The notes under the pieces are model-generated. The model was not told where the DNA came from. It saw only the letters and a program-made list of their open reading frames with translations, and searched no databases. From the NCBI GenBank assembly GCA_016191995.1, contig JACPVA010000016.1:1-54059 (forward strand): DNA of 54,059 bases, written 5' to 3'. Both the position numbers and the translations under genes were made by a program. Positions 1 to 9,017 of this stretch are shown here, one piece after another (within the stretch, counting starts at the first letter, position 1; every line of letters begins with the position of its first letter). The stretch comes from Burkholderiales bacterium (GTDB lineage Bacteria > Pseudomonadota > Gammaproteobacteria > Burkholderiales > Burkholderiaceae_C).

Positions 1-594
1 CGCGCCGGCGGCGACGGCGGCGGCGCCACCGTCGACGTGCCGGCGCAGGGCCAGGCCAGCGCGACGCTGACGCTGCTGCCGGCGCGGCGCGGCTGGCACG
101 CGCTGCCGCCGGTCGTCGTCGAGACCGGCTTCCCGTTCGGCCTGTTCCGCGCCTGGTCGGTCTGGCGCCCGGCGGCGCGCGTGCTGGCCTGGCCGCGCCC
201 CGAGCACCCGGCGCCGCCGCTGCCGGCGGCGCAGCCGCTGGCCGGCGAGCAGCAGGCCGCGCGCGCGGCTGGCGGCAGCGAGCTCGACGGCGTTCGCGCC
301 TGGCGGCGCGGCGACACGCTGCGCCAGATCGTGTGGAAGAAGGTCGCGCGCAGCGGCGAGCTCGTCAGCCGCGAGACCGCCTCCAGCGGCGGCCGCGAGC
401 TGTGGCTGGAGTGGTCCGCCGCGCACGGCGCCGACCCCGAGGCGCGGCTGGCGCGGCTCGCCGCCTGGGTCGAGTCGGCCGAGCGCGCCGGGCTGCGCTA
501 CGGGCTGCGGCTGCCGGGGCAGGAGCTGCCCGCCGCGCACGGCGACGCGCAGCGGCGCGAGACGCTCGAGCGGCTGGCGCTGTTCGGCGGCTGA
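1..594 (+). CDS. DUF58 domain protein, C-terminal part (5' end outside window)
   Basis: The frame is open from base 1 with no start in view, so the gene begins upstream; the first ATG-less codons already read as protein. The recognisable part is the DUF58 core motif, here GDTLRQIVWKKVAR around window positions 310-355, followed by the typical acidic and hydrophobic end. DUF58 proteins are membrane-linked von Willebrand-like proteins of unknown biochemical role. They are usually encoded between a MoxR AAA ATPase and a TgpA transglutaminase. The TgpA gene indeed follows 23 bp downstream on the same strand, so the two are probably one operon with a moxR gene to the left of the window. I infer the family from the motif and the context. 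Confidence 0.85.
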   Translation, partial: RAGGDGGGATVDVPAQGQASATLTLLPARRGWHALPPVVVETGFPFGLFRAWSVWRPAARVLAWPRPEHPAPPLPAAQPLAGEQQAARAAGGSELDGVRAWRRGDTLRQIVWKKVARSGELVSRETASSGGRELWLEWSAAHGADPEARLARLAAWVESAERAGLRYGLRLPGQELPAAHGDAQRRETLERLALFGG

Positions 595-617
595 CCGCCC
601 CCCGACGAGCACGACCG

Positions 618-2654
618 ATGCTGACGACGCTGCGCCACCTGCCGCGCGATGCGCGCGACACGCTGTTCGTGCTCGCAGTCATCGCCTGGACCATCCTGCC
701 GCACGCGGCGCACCTGGCGCCCTGGTGCATCGCGCTGGCCGGCATCATCCTCGTCGTGCGCGCGCGGCTGGCGCTGGCCGGTGGCGCGCTGCCGAGCCGC
801 TGGACGCTGGCGGCGGTGCTGGCGCTGGCGGTCGGGCTGACGCTGGCCAGCGAGAGCACGCTGCTCGGCAAGGAGGCCGGCGTCACGATGCTGGTCGTGC
901 TGATGGCGCTGAAGACGCTCGAGCTGCGCGCGCGGCGCGATGCGATGGTCGTCTTCCTGCTCGGCTTCTTCATCGTCCTGACGCATTTCCTGTACTCGCA
1001 GTCGGTGCTGACGGCGCTGGCGATGCTGGTCGCGGTCTGGGGGCTGCTGACCGCGCTGGCGCTGGCGCACATGCCGGTCGGGCAGCCCTCGCTCGCCGCC
1101 GCGGCGCGCGTGGCGGCGCGCGCGGCGCTGCTCGGCGTGCCGGTGATGGTCGCGCTCTTCGTGCTGTTCCCGCGCATCGCGCCGCTGTGGGGGCTGCCGC
1201 AGGATGCCGGCGGGCGCACCGGGCTGTCGGGCACGCTGAGCCTGGGCGGGGTGGCCGAGATCGCCAACGACGACTCGATCGCGCTGCGCGTGCGCTTCCC
1301 GGGCGCGGCGCCGGCCCCGGAGGCGCTCTACTTCCGCGGCCCGGTGCTGGCCGACTTCGACGGCCGCGAGTGGCGCCAGCGGCGCGGCCCGCCGCCCTTC
1401 GGCGACGCCACCGACGCCGCGCCGGTGCTGCTGGGTGCGCCGCTGGCGTACGAGATGACGGTCGAGCCGAGCCGGCTGGCGATGCTGCCGACGCTGGAAC
1501 TGACCCCCGACCGCCCGGGCGCGGCGCCGCAGCTCGACGGCTTCAACGCGCGCGTGCGGCCCGAGGGCGACTGGGCGCTCGATCGCCCGCTGGCCGAGCG
1601 CGTGCGCGTGCAGGCGCAGGCCTGGCCGCGCCACCGCCTCGGCGCGCAGGCGAGCGCGCCGCGGCTGCGCGCCGACCTCGAGCTGCCGCCGGCGGCCAGT
1701 CCGCGCACGCGGGCCTGGGCGGCCGCGCTGCGCAGCCGGCCCGGGCTGCGCGACGCCGATGCGCCGGCGCTCGCCGACGCCGTGCTCGCGCATATACGCA
1801 CCGGCGGCTACGACTACACGCTCGCCCCCGGCAGCTACGCCGGCGATGCGATCGACGCGTTCTGGCTCGACCGCAAGCAGGGCTTCTGCGAGCACTTCGC
1901 GGCGTCGTTCGTCGTCGTCATGCGCGCGCTCGACGTGCCGGCGCGGATCGTCACCGGCTACCAGGGCGCCGACCCGGCGCCGGTGGACGGCTGGTACGTG
2001 GTGCGCAACAGCAACGCCCACGCCTGGGCCGAGGTCTGGGTCGCCGGCCAGGGCTGGATGCGCGTCGACCCGACCGCCGCCGTCGCCCCCGACCGCATCC
2101 GCCGCGGCGAGGGCCTGCCGCCGCGCGCCGGGCTGGTCGAAGGGGCGCTGCGCAACGTCGACCCGGCGCTCGCCGCGCAGCTGCGCGCGCTGTGGGAGCG
2201 CATGGACAACCGCTGGAACCAGTGGGTGCTCAACTATTCGCGCCGCCAGCAGTTCGACCTGCTGGAGCTGCTCGGCGTCAGCGCCCCCGACTGGCGCGAC
2301 CTGGGTGTGGCGCTGGGCGCGCTGCTCAGCGCCGCCGCGCTGGCGGCGGCCGGCTGGGCATTGTGGGACCGCCAGCGGCAGGATCCCTGGCAGCGTCTGT
2401 ACCGGCGGATCGGCGAGCGCCTGGCCCAGCTCGGCGTGCCGGTGGCGCCACACGAGCCGCCGCGCACGCGCGCCGCGCGCGTTCGCGCGGAGGTCGGCCC
2501 GGCCGGGGAGCCGGTGGCGCGCGCGCTGGAGCGGCTGGACCACCTGCGCTACGGCCCGCGCGCGATCGCGCGCCCGGACCGCCGCTGGTGGCGCCAGTTC
2601 GACGCCGAGGCGATCAAGCTGCACGCCGCGCGCGTGCCGCCGGTGGCAGGCTGA
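618..2654 (+). CDS. TgpA-family transmembrane transglutaminase-like protein (DUF3488)
   Basis: A 678-residue protein. The N-terminal ~190 residues form several hydrophobic membrane segments (DUF3488 region), followed by a periplasmic region. The transglutaminase-like core carries the catalytic triad: Cys424 in KQGFCEHFA, His468 in NSNAHAWAEVW and Asp484 in MRVDPTAA. A further membrane segment near residues 555-580 and a DUF4129-like tail end the protein. The ATG at 618 fits the first membrane segment; a longer reading frame upstream only shadows the DUF58 gene. TgpA of Pseudomonas is an essential inner-membrane protein with periplasmic transglutaminase activity; the substrate is not known. 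Coupled to the DUF58 gene by a 23-bp gap. Confidence 0.93.
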   Translation: MLTTLRHLPRDARDTLFVLAVIAWTILPHAAHLAPWCIALAGIILVVRARLALAGGALPSRWTLAAVLALAVGLTLASESTLLGKEAGVTMLVVLMALKTLELRARRDAMVVFLLGFFIVLTHFLYSQSVLTALAMLVAVWGLLTALALAHMPVGQPSLAAAARVAARAALLGVPVMVALFVLFPRIAPLWGLPQDAGGRTGLSGTLSLGGVAEIANDDSIALRVRFPGAAPAPEALYFRGPVLADFDGREWRQRRGPPPFGDATDAAPVLLGAPLAYEMTVEPSRLAMLPTLELTPDRPGAAPQLDGFNARVRPEGDWALDRPLAERVRVQAQAWPRHRLGAQASAPRLRADLELPPAASPRTRAWAAALRSRPGLRDADAPALADAVLAHIRTGGYDYTLAPGSYAGDAIDAFWLDRKQGFCEHFAASFVVVMRALDVPARIVTGYQGADPAPVDGWYVVRNSNAHAWAEVWVAGQGWMRVDPTAAVAPDRIRRGEGLPPRAGLVEGALRNVDPALAAQLRALWERMDNRWNQWVLNYSRRQQFDLLELLGVSAPDWRDLGVALGALLSAAALAAAGWALWDRQRQDPWQRLYRRIGERLAQLGVPVAPHEPPRTRAARVRAEVGPAGEPVARALERLDHLRYGPRAIARPDRRWWRQFDAEAIKLHAARVPPVAG

Positions 2655-2720
2655 CAGGCCGGCGGGCGGCACCGTCGCCCCGCCAGCGCCGCGCCGGCAC
2701 CCGCGCCTATCATGCCGGCC

Positions 2721-3740
2721 ATGCGACGCCGCACCGCTGCCCAGGTCGTCGCCACCGCGCTGGTTTGGCCGGTGGCGTCGCTTGCCGACGCCCCGCCGTC
2801 CTATGACGAACGGCCCGAGGTGCGCGCGTTCGCCGACGAGGTCGCGACACGGCGCGGCTGGAGCGCCGGCTGGGTGCTCGCACAGCTGCGCGAGGCGAGG
2901 CTGATGCCGGCCGCCCAGCGGCTGATGATGCCGCTGCCGGACGGCCGCAAGCGCAACTGGGACGCCTACCGCGAGCGTTTCGTCGAGCCGATCCGCATCG
3001 CCGCCGGCAGCGCCTTCTGGCGCGCCAATGAGGCCGCGCTGGCGCGCGCCGAGGCGCGCTTCGGCGTGCCGCCGGCGATCGTCGTCGGCATCGTCGGCGT
3101 CGAGACCTTCTACGGCCGGCGCATGGGCAGCTTCCGCGTGCTCGACGCGCTGGCGACGCTGGCCTTCGACTTCCCCGCCGGCCGCAGCGACCGCAGCGCC
3201 TACTTCCGCGAGGAGCTGGAGGAGTTCCTGATCCTGGCGCGGCGCGAGCGCCTCGCGCCGGCGTCGGTCATGGGGTCCTTCGCCGGCGCGATCGGGCTGC
3301 CGCAGTTCATGCCCGGCAGCATCAACCGCCATGCGGTCGACTTCGACGAGGACGTCCGCATCGACCTGATGGAGAGCGCCGCCGACGCGATCGGCAGCGT
3401 CGCGCGTTTTCTGGCCGAGCATGGCTGGCAACGCGGCATGCCGGCGATCTACGCGGTGCAGCCGCCGGCTGACGAGGCGGCGCGCAGCCGGCTGCTGGCG
3501 CCCGATATCGTGCCGAGCTTCAGGGCCGCCGAAATGCTCGCCGCCGGCGCACAGCTCGACGAGGCCGGCCGCCGCCACGACGGCCCGCTGGCACTGGTGA
3601 TGGTCGAAAACGGCGACGATGCGCCGCCGAGCCACTTCGCCGGCAGTGCCAACTTCTTCAGCCTGACGCGCTACAACCGCTCGAGCTACTACGCGCTGGC
3701 GGTGATCCACCTCGGGCAGGCGGTGCAGGCGCGGCGTTGA
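2721..3740 (+). CDS. mltB: Lytic murein transglycosylase B (MltB family)
   Basis: A 339-residue exported enzyme that would cleave the MurNAc-GlcNAc bond of peptidoglycan with 1,6-anhydro product formation. The start MRRRTAAQ is followed by a hydrophobic stretch and an ASLADA cleavage-like site, so a signal peptide is likely. The catalytic glutamate is E128 in GVETFYGRRMG, followed by GAIGLPQFMPGS, both hallmarks of the MltB (SLT_2) family. An upstream ATG at 2712 is in frame, but it lies inside a TATCAT hexamer (2708-2713) that looks like a -10 box, so I prefer 2721. There is no lipobox, so this is a soluble-type member. It ends 127 bp before the convergent PPK2 gene. Confidence 0.9.
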   Translation: MRRRTAAQVVATALVWPVASLADAPPSYDERPEVRAFADEVATRRGWSAGWVLAQLREARLMPAAQRLMMPLPDGRKRNWDAYRERFVEPIRIAAGSAFWRANEAALARAEARFGVPPAIVVGIVGVETFYGRRMGSFRVLDALATLAFDFPAGRSDRSAYFREELEEFLILARRERLAPASVMGSFAGAIGLPQFMPGSINRHAVDFDEDVRIDLMESAADAIGSVARFLAEHGWQRGMPAIYAVQPPADEAARSRLLAPDIVPSFRAAEMLAAGAQLDEAGRRHDGPLALVMVENGDDAPPSHFAGSANFFSLTRYNRSSYYALAVIHLGQAVQARR

Positions 3741-3867
3741 GGTACCTCATGGAGTGCCCCTGCGCCGCGCGCGGCGTGACGCCGCGATCGGGAGCAGCCC
3801 GGCGCGCTCGCTGCCTGGGCCAAGGCCGACGCGGCGCTTCGATCGCGATCCATATCTTCGGGATCCT

Positions 3868-5085
3868 TCAGGCGCCGACCGTCGTCGCCAGCTGGTCGTC
3901 GTAGAGGCTGGGAACCAGAGCCGGCCGGCCGACGACGAGCGGGTCGGCCGCACCGACCAAGCTCAGCTCGCGTCGGGTGTAGGGCAGCCGGTGCAGCAGG
4001 TAGCGCATCGCATTCAGGCGCGCGCGCTTCTTGCAGTCCGACTTGATCACCGTCCACGGCGCATCCGAGGTGTCGGTGTGCAGGAACATCGCCTCCTTGG
4101 CACGCGTGTAATCGTCCCACTTGTCCAGCGAGGCCATGTCGACCGGCGAGAGCTTCCACTGCTTGAGGGGGTGCACCTTGCGCTCCTTGAAGCGGCGGCG
4201 CTGCTCGTCGCGGCTGACGCTGAACCAGAACTTGAACAGGTGCACGCCGCTGCGCACCAGCTGGCGTTCGAACTCCGGGGCCTGGCGCAGGAATTCGTCG
4301 TACTCGTGGTCGGTACAGAAGCCCATCACGCGCTCGACCCCGGAGCGGTTGTACCAGCTGCGGTCGAACAGCACGATCTCGCCGCGCGTCGGCAAGTGCT
4401 GGATGTAGCGCTGGAAGTACCACTGGCCGCGCTCGGTCTCGCTGGGCTTTTCCAGCGCCACGACGCGTGCGCCACGCGGGTTCAGGTGCTCCATGAAGCG
4501 CTTGATCGTGCCGCCCTTGCCGGCCGCGTCGCGGCCCTCGAAGAGGATCACCACGCGCTGGCCGGTCTCCTTGACCCAGGCCTGAAGCTTCAGCAGTTCC
4601 ACCTGCAACCGGTACTTCTGCTTCTCGTAGCTGCGGCGCGACAGCAGATGGCGGTAGGGGTAGGCGCCTTCGCGCCAGCCCGGGCCCAGCTCCAGGTCGG
4701 GGTCCACGCCCGGCGCCGGCGCTCGCAGGCGCTGCGACAGCGAGCGCTTGAGGGCCTTGAGCTCGTCCGGCGCGGCGCCCTCGACGATGGCTTGCCAGGG
4801 ATGCGCTGCACTGGCCGCGCCCGCGGCGCCGGCCCGGGCCATCGCATCGCCGAGCGCCATCGCGCGGACCGTGGCGTCCTCGGAGCGGCCACGCGAGATG
4901 CGGTCGGCCTCGATGCCGGCGGCCGATGCGTCGGCCACCGTGTCGCCGGCGCTGACCGGTCGGGCGCGCTGGGCAGCGGCCGAGACGCGCGTGCTCGCGG
5001 CCGGCTTGGCGCCGGTCTTCGACCGTGCGGGGGAACGGGCGGCTGCGGCGCTGGCGCGCCGGGCGGGCGTGGCGGGGCGGGTCAT
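3868..5085 (-). CDS. ppk2: Polyphosphate kinase 2 (PPK2 family)
   Basis: A 405-residue protein. PPK2 enzymes move phosphate between polyphosphate and nucleotides, usually using polyphosphate to make GTP or ATP. The Walker A loop GRDAAGKGG lies at residues 184-192 and the Walker B/lid region at LFDRSWYNRSG (Asp241, Arg242). The C-terminal half (VHLFKFWFSVSRDEQ, DDYTRAKEAMF, SDCKKRARLNAMRYLL) is typical of one-domain PPK2. The first ~130 residues are an Ala/Arg/Ser-rich, low-complexity extension beyond the usual ~270-300-residue family length. The ATG at 5085 (MTRPATPARR) was chosen because upstream in-frame sequence has no family similarity. It is monocistronic; hoxW lies 297 bp upstream on the same strand. 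Nucleotide preference (GDP or ADP) cannot be told from sequence. Confidence 0.9.
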   Translation of the reverse strand: MTRPATPARRASAAAARSPARSKTGAKPAASTRVSAAAQRARPVSAGDTVADASAAGIEADRISRGRSEDATVRAMALGDAMARAGAAGAASAAHPWQAIVEGAAPDELKALKRSLSQRLRAPAPGVDPDLELGPGWREGAYPYRHLLSRRSYEKQKYRLQVELLKLQAWVKETGQRVVILFEGRDAAGKGGTIKRFMEHLNPRGARVVALEKPSETERGQWYFQRYIQHLPTRGEIVLFDRSWYNRSGVERVMGFCTDHEYDEFLRQAPEFERQLVRSGVHLFKFWFSVSRDEQRRRFKERKVHPLKQWKLSPVDMASLDKWDDYTRAKEAMFLHTDTSDAPWTVIKSDCKKRARLNAMRYLLHRLPYTRRELSLVGAADPLVVGRPALVPSLYDDQLATTVGA

Positions 5086-5382
5086 CGGCGGGCTGCGTGC
5101 AAGGCTGCAATCGGGTCGTAACGCTGAATGATCGCCCGCCCGGCGCCATGAGGCTTGACGGCTGTCAACTCCTCGGCGCGTGCCACGCCCAGAGCCGGCA
5201 GCAGGGCCGCAGGGCACCGAGGCGCTGCGGCTCCCGCCACGAAGGGCAGGACGCGTGGCGCTTGCAGCCGAAAGCCGGCAACGAGGGATGGGAGACACGC
5301 CCGGCGCGCATCGTGGCCCGACCGCCAGCCCAAGCGCTCGTCGTCGCGATCCTGGCGGCCGCCCGGTACCGCCCCGTACCAA
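5086..5382. other. Gene-free stretch between ppk2 and hoxW
   Basis: I find no convincing coding sequence here. The open frames are extensions or shadows of ppk2 and hoxW. A short inverted repeat GGTAC-N6-GTACC occurs at about 5366-5380, just after the hoxW stop codon on the minus strand. It has no following U-run, so I do not call it a terminator. The ppk2 promoter must lie in this stretch, but I see no clear -35/-10 pair. Confidence 0.5.
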
Positions 5383-5898
5383 TCAGGCCGAGGCGTCAGC
5401 TGGGCCCAGCGTCGAGGCGCCGATGCGTTCGTGAATCCAGCGCCGGGCGAGCTCGACCGCCCGCGCGAGACGCTGCCGCGCACGATCGCCCAGCGGCTCG
5501 CCGAGCTCGAAGCGCTCGCCCTCGATCGCGAGCTGCCACGCCGGCGGCGGCGCGGCGCCGAGCTGGACGGCCACCCGCAGCACCGCCGACGGCGCCAGCG
5601 CGTGGCTGAGCGCCGGCAGCGACTCGGCTGCCGCCAGCGGCGCGAGCGCGACGCCGCCAGCGCCGACCGTCCCCGGCCGCGCGGCATCGACGAACAGCAC
5701 GGCGCGCCGGCCTTGCAGGTCGAGCGCGTGTTCGACCTGGAGCTGGAAGTCGACCATCAGCTCGACCTCGCCGCCGCGATCGATGCCGGCGGCGCGCAGC
5801 GCATCGAGCAGCGCCGGGCCCAGGGCATCGTCGCCGCGGCTCGGGTTGCCGACCGCGAGCACGAGCAGCGGCGCGAACGTCGTGGCGGCTGGCGGCAT
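5383..5898 (-). CDS. hoxW: Hydrogenase maturation protease (HoxW/HyaD family)
   Basis: A 171-residue endopeptidase expected to remove the C-terminal tail of the HoxH large subunit once nickel has been inserted. The diagnostic N-terminal motif is LAVGNPSRGDDALGP (residues ~14-28), whose first Asp corresponds to a nickel-sensing residue of HybD/HyaD proteases. A second conserved part reads AVLFVDAARPG. The start MPPAATTFAPLL was chosen because it directly precedes the first beta strand of the fold; the frame is open further upstream into hoxH. It lies 125 bp after hoxH and is the last gene of the hox operon. The C-terminal half is Ala- and Arg-rich and carries little family signature. Confidence 0.88.
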   Translation of the reverse strand: MPPAATTFAPLLVLAVGNPSRGDDALGPALLDALRAAGIDRGGEVELMVDFQLQVEHALDLQGRRAVLFVDAARPGTVGAGGVALAPLAAAESLPALSHALAPSAVLRVAVQLGAAPPPAWQLAIEGERFELGEPLGDRARQRLARAVELARRWIHERIGASTLGPADASA

Positions 5899-6023
5899 GG
5901 GGATGCGATCCGCCCGTGCGCCCGGCGCCGGATGTCGGCCCGGGTCGGCGACGGCGACGGCGACGGATGGCGAGTCGATCGGGGCGCCGACGAGCGGCGC
6001 CGCGGCGGCCACCGCGGTTCGGC

Positions 6024-7538
6024 TCACGCCCCCTCGCGCCCGACGCGCCCGTCGGCGTCGCGCCGCAGGCGGTCCAGCAGCGTGCCATCGGCATCGACCA
6101 GCGACAGCTCGATCGGCATGCGCCCGAGCGCGTGCGTCGCGCAGCTCAGGCAGGGGTCGTAGGCGCGCACCGCGATCTCGATGCGCGACAGCAGCGGCTC
6201 GGTCAGCTCGCGGCCACTCAGGTGCTCGCGCGCGACGCTGCGCACCGCCTCGTTCATCGCCTCGTTGTTGTGCGTCGTGCTGACGATCAGGTCGCACTCG
6301 GTGACGAGGTCGTCGGCGCCGATCGCATAGCGGTGGATCAGCGTGCCGCGCGGCGCCTCGATCACGCCGACCCCTTCGCGGTACGCGCGCTGCGCGCCCG
6401 GCAGCGGTGCGATGCGCTCGCCCTGCACCACGTCGTCGCTGGCCAGCAGCTCGCCGATCACCTCGGCCGCGTGCAGCATCTCGATCATTCGCGCGGCGTG
6501 GTAGGCGAGCGTGCCGTGCACCATGCCGCCGGCGACGAGGGCCTGCCGGCGCGCCTCGGCGCGCGGGGTCGGGATCGCGTCGACGTTCTGCACCCGCGCC
6601 AGCGGCCCGACGCGGTACCAGCCGCGCTCGCGCCCGAGGCTGCGCAGGTACGGAAACTTCATGTAGGTCCAGGGTTCGACCGCTTCCTCGATGTGGTCGG
6701 CATAACGCTGGACGTCGACGCCGTCGAGCAGCAGCGCGCCGTCGGCATCGCGCCAGCGCAGCGCGCCGTCGTACAAGTCCATCGCGCCAGCCGGCACGCC
6801 CGGCGTGCGGCCGTCGCCGACCAGCGACAGCCAGTTCGAACGCATCGCGCCGAATCCTTCGTAGAGCGCCGGCTGGCGCGCGTGCAGCTCACCGACCAGG
6901 TCGACCGCGCGCTCGCACCAGTCGATCACCTGCGGCAGCCCGGCCGCCAGCGCATCGCGCTCATCGCACGTCAGCTGGCGGTTGACGCCCCCCGGCACCG
7001 ACCCGGTGCCGTGCACGCGCTTGCCGGCGGTCAGCCGGATCACCTCCTGGCCGAACTTGCGCAGCAGCACGCCCTGGCGTGCGATCTCGGGATGCGCCTC
7101 GGCCACCGCCATGATGCTGCGCCGCTCGCGCTCGCTGTCGAAGCCGAACAGCAGGTCGGGCGACGCCAGGTGGAAGAAGTGCAGCGCGTGCGACTGCAGG
7201 ATCTGCCCGTGGTGCATCAGCCGCCGCAGCGCCTGCGCCGACGGCGGCACGGCGCCGGCGACGCCTAGCGCGACGTCGATCGCCTTGCTCGCCGCCAGGT
7301 GGTGCGACACCGGGCAGATGCCGCACAGGCGCTGCACCATCACCGGCACTTCCCAGTACGGGCGGCCGACGATGAAGCGCTCGAAACCGCGGAACTCGAC
7401 GATATGCAGCCGCGCCTGCCGCACCTGCCCGGCCTCGTCGAGCAGCAGCGTGACCTTGCCGTGGCCCTCGACGCGCGAGACGGGGTCGATGGCGACGCGG
7501 CGCAGGCCGGCGGCGGCGGAGGTGGCGGCGGGGTCCAT
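6024..7538 (-). CDS. hoxH: NAD-linked [NiFe] hydrogenase large subunit HoxH
   Basis: The 504-residue catalytic subunit that holds the NiFe(CN)2CO centre of a group 3d bidirectional hydrogenase. The N-terminal nickel ligands sit in RLCGICPVSHH (Cys72, Cys75, His79) and the C-terminal ones in DPCLSCATH (Cys463, Cys466, His469), so all four Cys ligands are present. The 35 residues after His469 form the peptide that HoxW would remove. RVEGHGKV near residues 22-29 is the usual N-terminal signature. The start MDPAATSAAAGLRR gives the normal family length (about 490). hoxY ends 68 bp upstream and hoxW follows. No hyp accessory genes are in the window, so NiFe cofactor assembly must be encoded elsewhere. 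Confidence 0.96.
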   Translation of the reverse strand: MDPAATSAAAGLRRVAIDPVSRVEGHGKVTLLLDEAGQVRQARLHIVEFRGFERFIVGRPYWEVPVMVQRLCGICPVSHHLAASKAIDVALGVAGAVPPSAQALRRLMHHGQILQSHALHFFHLASPDLLFGFDSERERRSIMAVAEAHPEIARQGVLLRKFGQEVIRLTAGKRVHGTGSVPGGVNRQLTCDERDALAAGLPQVIDWCERAVDLVGELHARQPALYEGFGAMRSNWLSLVGDGRTPGVPAGAMDLYDGALRWRDADGALLLDGVDVQRYADHIEEAVEPWTYMKFPYLRSLGRERGWYRVGPLARVQNVDAIPTPRAEARRQALVAGGMVHGTLAYHAARMIEMLHAAEVIGELLASDDVVQGERIAPLPGAQRAYREGVGVIEAPRGTLIHRYAIGADDLVTECDLIVSTTHNNEAMNEAVRSVAREHLSGRELTEPLLSRIEIAVRAYDPCLSCATHALGRMPIELSLVDADGTLLDRLRRDADGRVGREGA

Positions 7539-7606
7539 GGCGGCGGGTCGGGGTTTGGGGGCGTCGTCGCGCGGGGTCGTGCTCGGTCGGGTCGGCTCGG
7601 CGTGCG

Positions 7607-8194
7607 TCAGTCGTAGCGCAGCGGCGGCAGTCGCGGCGGGCGGCCGTCGAGCAGTGCGAACAGCAGCTCGCCGATCGTCTCGGCGCTGGGCGGGCAGCCG
7701 GGCAGGAAGTGGTCGACGTGCACGACCTCGTGGATCGGGTGCACGCGCGCCAGCGGCAGCGGCAGCTCGGGGTCGCTCGGAACCTCGCTGCCCGGCGCCA
7801 GCCCGGGGCGGTCGCGGTAGACCTCGATCAGCATCCGGCCCACGTCCAGCGCGTTGCGCTGCGCCGGCAGCCCGCCGTTGATCGAGCACGCGCCGACCGC
7901 GACCAGCAGCTTGCAGCGGGCACGGAACTCGCGCAGCACGTGCACGTTCTCGGCGTTGCACAGCCCGCCCTCGACGAGGCCGATGTCGCAGGGTTGCAGC
8001 GTCTTGACGTCGTTCAGCGGCGTGCGGTCGAAGTCGACGCGCTCGAACAGCTCGAACAGCCGCTCGTCGAGGTCGAGGAAGGACATGTGGCAGCCGAAGC
8101 AGCCGGCCAGCGAGACGGTGGCGACGCGCGGCTTGCGCGCCCCAGCGGACGCGGGCGCAGCGGCGGATGCAGGGGGCGGGGCGGGATCAGTCAT
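7607..8194 (-). CDS. hoxY: NAD-linked [NiFe] hydrogenase small subunit HoxY
   Basis: A 195-residue protein, the short cytosolic type of small subunit with a single proximal [4Fe-4S] cluster. Four conserved cysteines are visible: Cys32 and Cys35 in LAGCFGCHMSF, Cys103 in VGACSINGG and Cys167 in LPGCPPSAE. There is no Tat signal peptide, as expected for a cytoplasmic hydrogenase. The first ~20 residues are an Ala/Pro-rich extension. The ATG at 8194 overlaps the hoxU stop by eight bases, so translation is probably coupled. Electrons pass from HoxH through this cluster to HoxU and the HoxF NAD site. Confidence 0.95.
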   Translation of the reverse strand: MTDPAPPPASAAAPASAGARKPRVATVSLAGCFGCHMSFLDLDERLFELFERVDFDRTPLNDVKTLQPCDIGLVEGGLCNAENVHVLREFRARCKLLVAVGACSINGGLPAQRNALDVGRMLIEVYRDRPGLAPGSEVPSDPELPLPLARVHPIHEVVHVDHFLPGCPPSAETIGELLFALLDGRPPRLPPLRYD

Positions 8195-9017
8195 CGGCTT
8201 CGGGGCCTTGGGTCGCCGCGCCGCAGGCGGCGGGCGCGGCGGGCGGCGCGGGCGCGGCTGATGCCGGCGAGGCTGATGCCGGCGCGGCTGACGCGGGCGC
8301 GGCCGAGGCGTGCACGGCGGCGCGCGGGTCGCGCGAGTCGCGCTGATCCCGCAGGTCGGCCGGCCGCGCGCCGATCGGCACCGCATAGCCGCGCCGCTTC
8401 GGCAGGATCGCGCCGACCGGGCAGATATGCGCGGCCAGGTCGTCGGCCGCGAGGCGGCTGTCGCCGAGCAGGCCGCTGGCCGAATCGACGACGATATGTG
8501 TGCCGACGCCGTGGCCGCTGATCGCGAACACGCCCTTGCCGTCGACCTCGCGGCTGGCGCGCAGGCACAGCTTGCACAGGATGCAGCGGTTCAGGTCCAG
8601 CCAGACGTCGGGATGGCTGGCGTCGACCGGGCGACGCGGGTAGAACTCCTCGAAGCCGGGGCCGGTGACGCCGAAGGCATAGCCGGCATCCTGCAGCCGG
8701 CAGTCGCCGCTCTTCTCGCAGCCGGGGCAGAAGTGGTTGCCCTCGACGAACAGCAGCTGCACCAGCAGCCGCCTGCGCTCGTCGAGGTCGCCGCTGCGGC
8801 ATTCGACAACCTGGCCGTCGGCGGCACGCGTCGTGCACGCCGCCGCCAGCCGCCCGTCGACGCGCACCGTGCACAGCCGGCAGGCGCCGCTCTGGCCCAG
8901 CGCCGGATGCCAGCACAGGTGCGGGATCTCGTGCCCGGCGTGCGCAGCGGCCCCGATCACGGTGTCGCCGTCGTCGAACGGGACGCGAACGCCGTCGAGC
9001 TGAAAAACGCCGCTCAT
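8187..9017 (-). CDS. hoxU: NAD-linked hydrogenase diaphorase iron-sulfur subunit HoxU
   Basis: A 276-residue protein related to the N-terminal part of NuoG. The [2Fe-2S] cysteines are Cys35, Cys46, Cys49 and Cys61. A His/Cys-ligated [4Fe-4S] set follows (His95, Cys97, Cys100, Cys106), and a further set in LNRCILCKLC (145, 148, 151) pairs with Cys199. These would wire HoxY to HoxF. Residues ~236-276 are an unusual Ala/Pro/Ser tail (PASAA-type repeats) beyond the family core; it is encoded by four 15-bp repeats at 8251-8310. The ATG overlaps the hoxF stop in an ATGA arrangement, and the stop overlaps the hoxY start. Confidence 0.94.
   Translation of the reverse strand: MSGVFQLDGVRVPFDDGDTVIGAAAHAGHEIPHLCWHPALGQSGACRLCTVRVDGRLAAACTTRAADGQVVECRSGDLDERRRLLVQLLFVEGNHFCPGCEKSGDCRLQDAGYAFGVTGPGFEEFYPRRPVDASHPDVWLDLNRCILCKLCLRASREVDGKGVFAISGHGVGTHIVVDSASGLLGDSRLAADDLAAHICPVGAILPKRRGYAVPIGARPADLRDQRDSRDPRAAVHASAAPASAAPASASPASAAPAPPAAPAACGAATQGPEADD
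8251..8310 (-). repeat. 15-bp tandem repeat encoding the HoxU tail
   Basis: Four consecutive 15-bp units (8251, 8266, 8281, 8296) begin GGCGCGGCTGATGCC or a close variant. In the hoxU frame they encode alternating Ala, Pro and Ser. The length is a multiple of three per unit, so gain or loss of units would keep the frame. Confidence 0.8.

Noticed and set aside
498..3710. A 1070-codon open frame on the minus strand
   Set aside because: It mirrors the transglutaminase and mltB genes; Arg/Ala-rich translation with no family signature, a normal by-product of very high GC.
5383..6297. A longer hoxW starting inside hoxH
   Set aside because: The upstream residues are antisense-like, Arg-rich and unlike the protease family; the fold starts at the chosen ATG.
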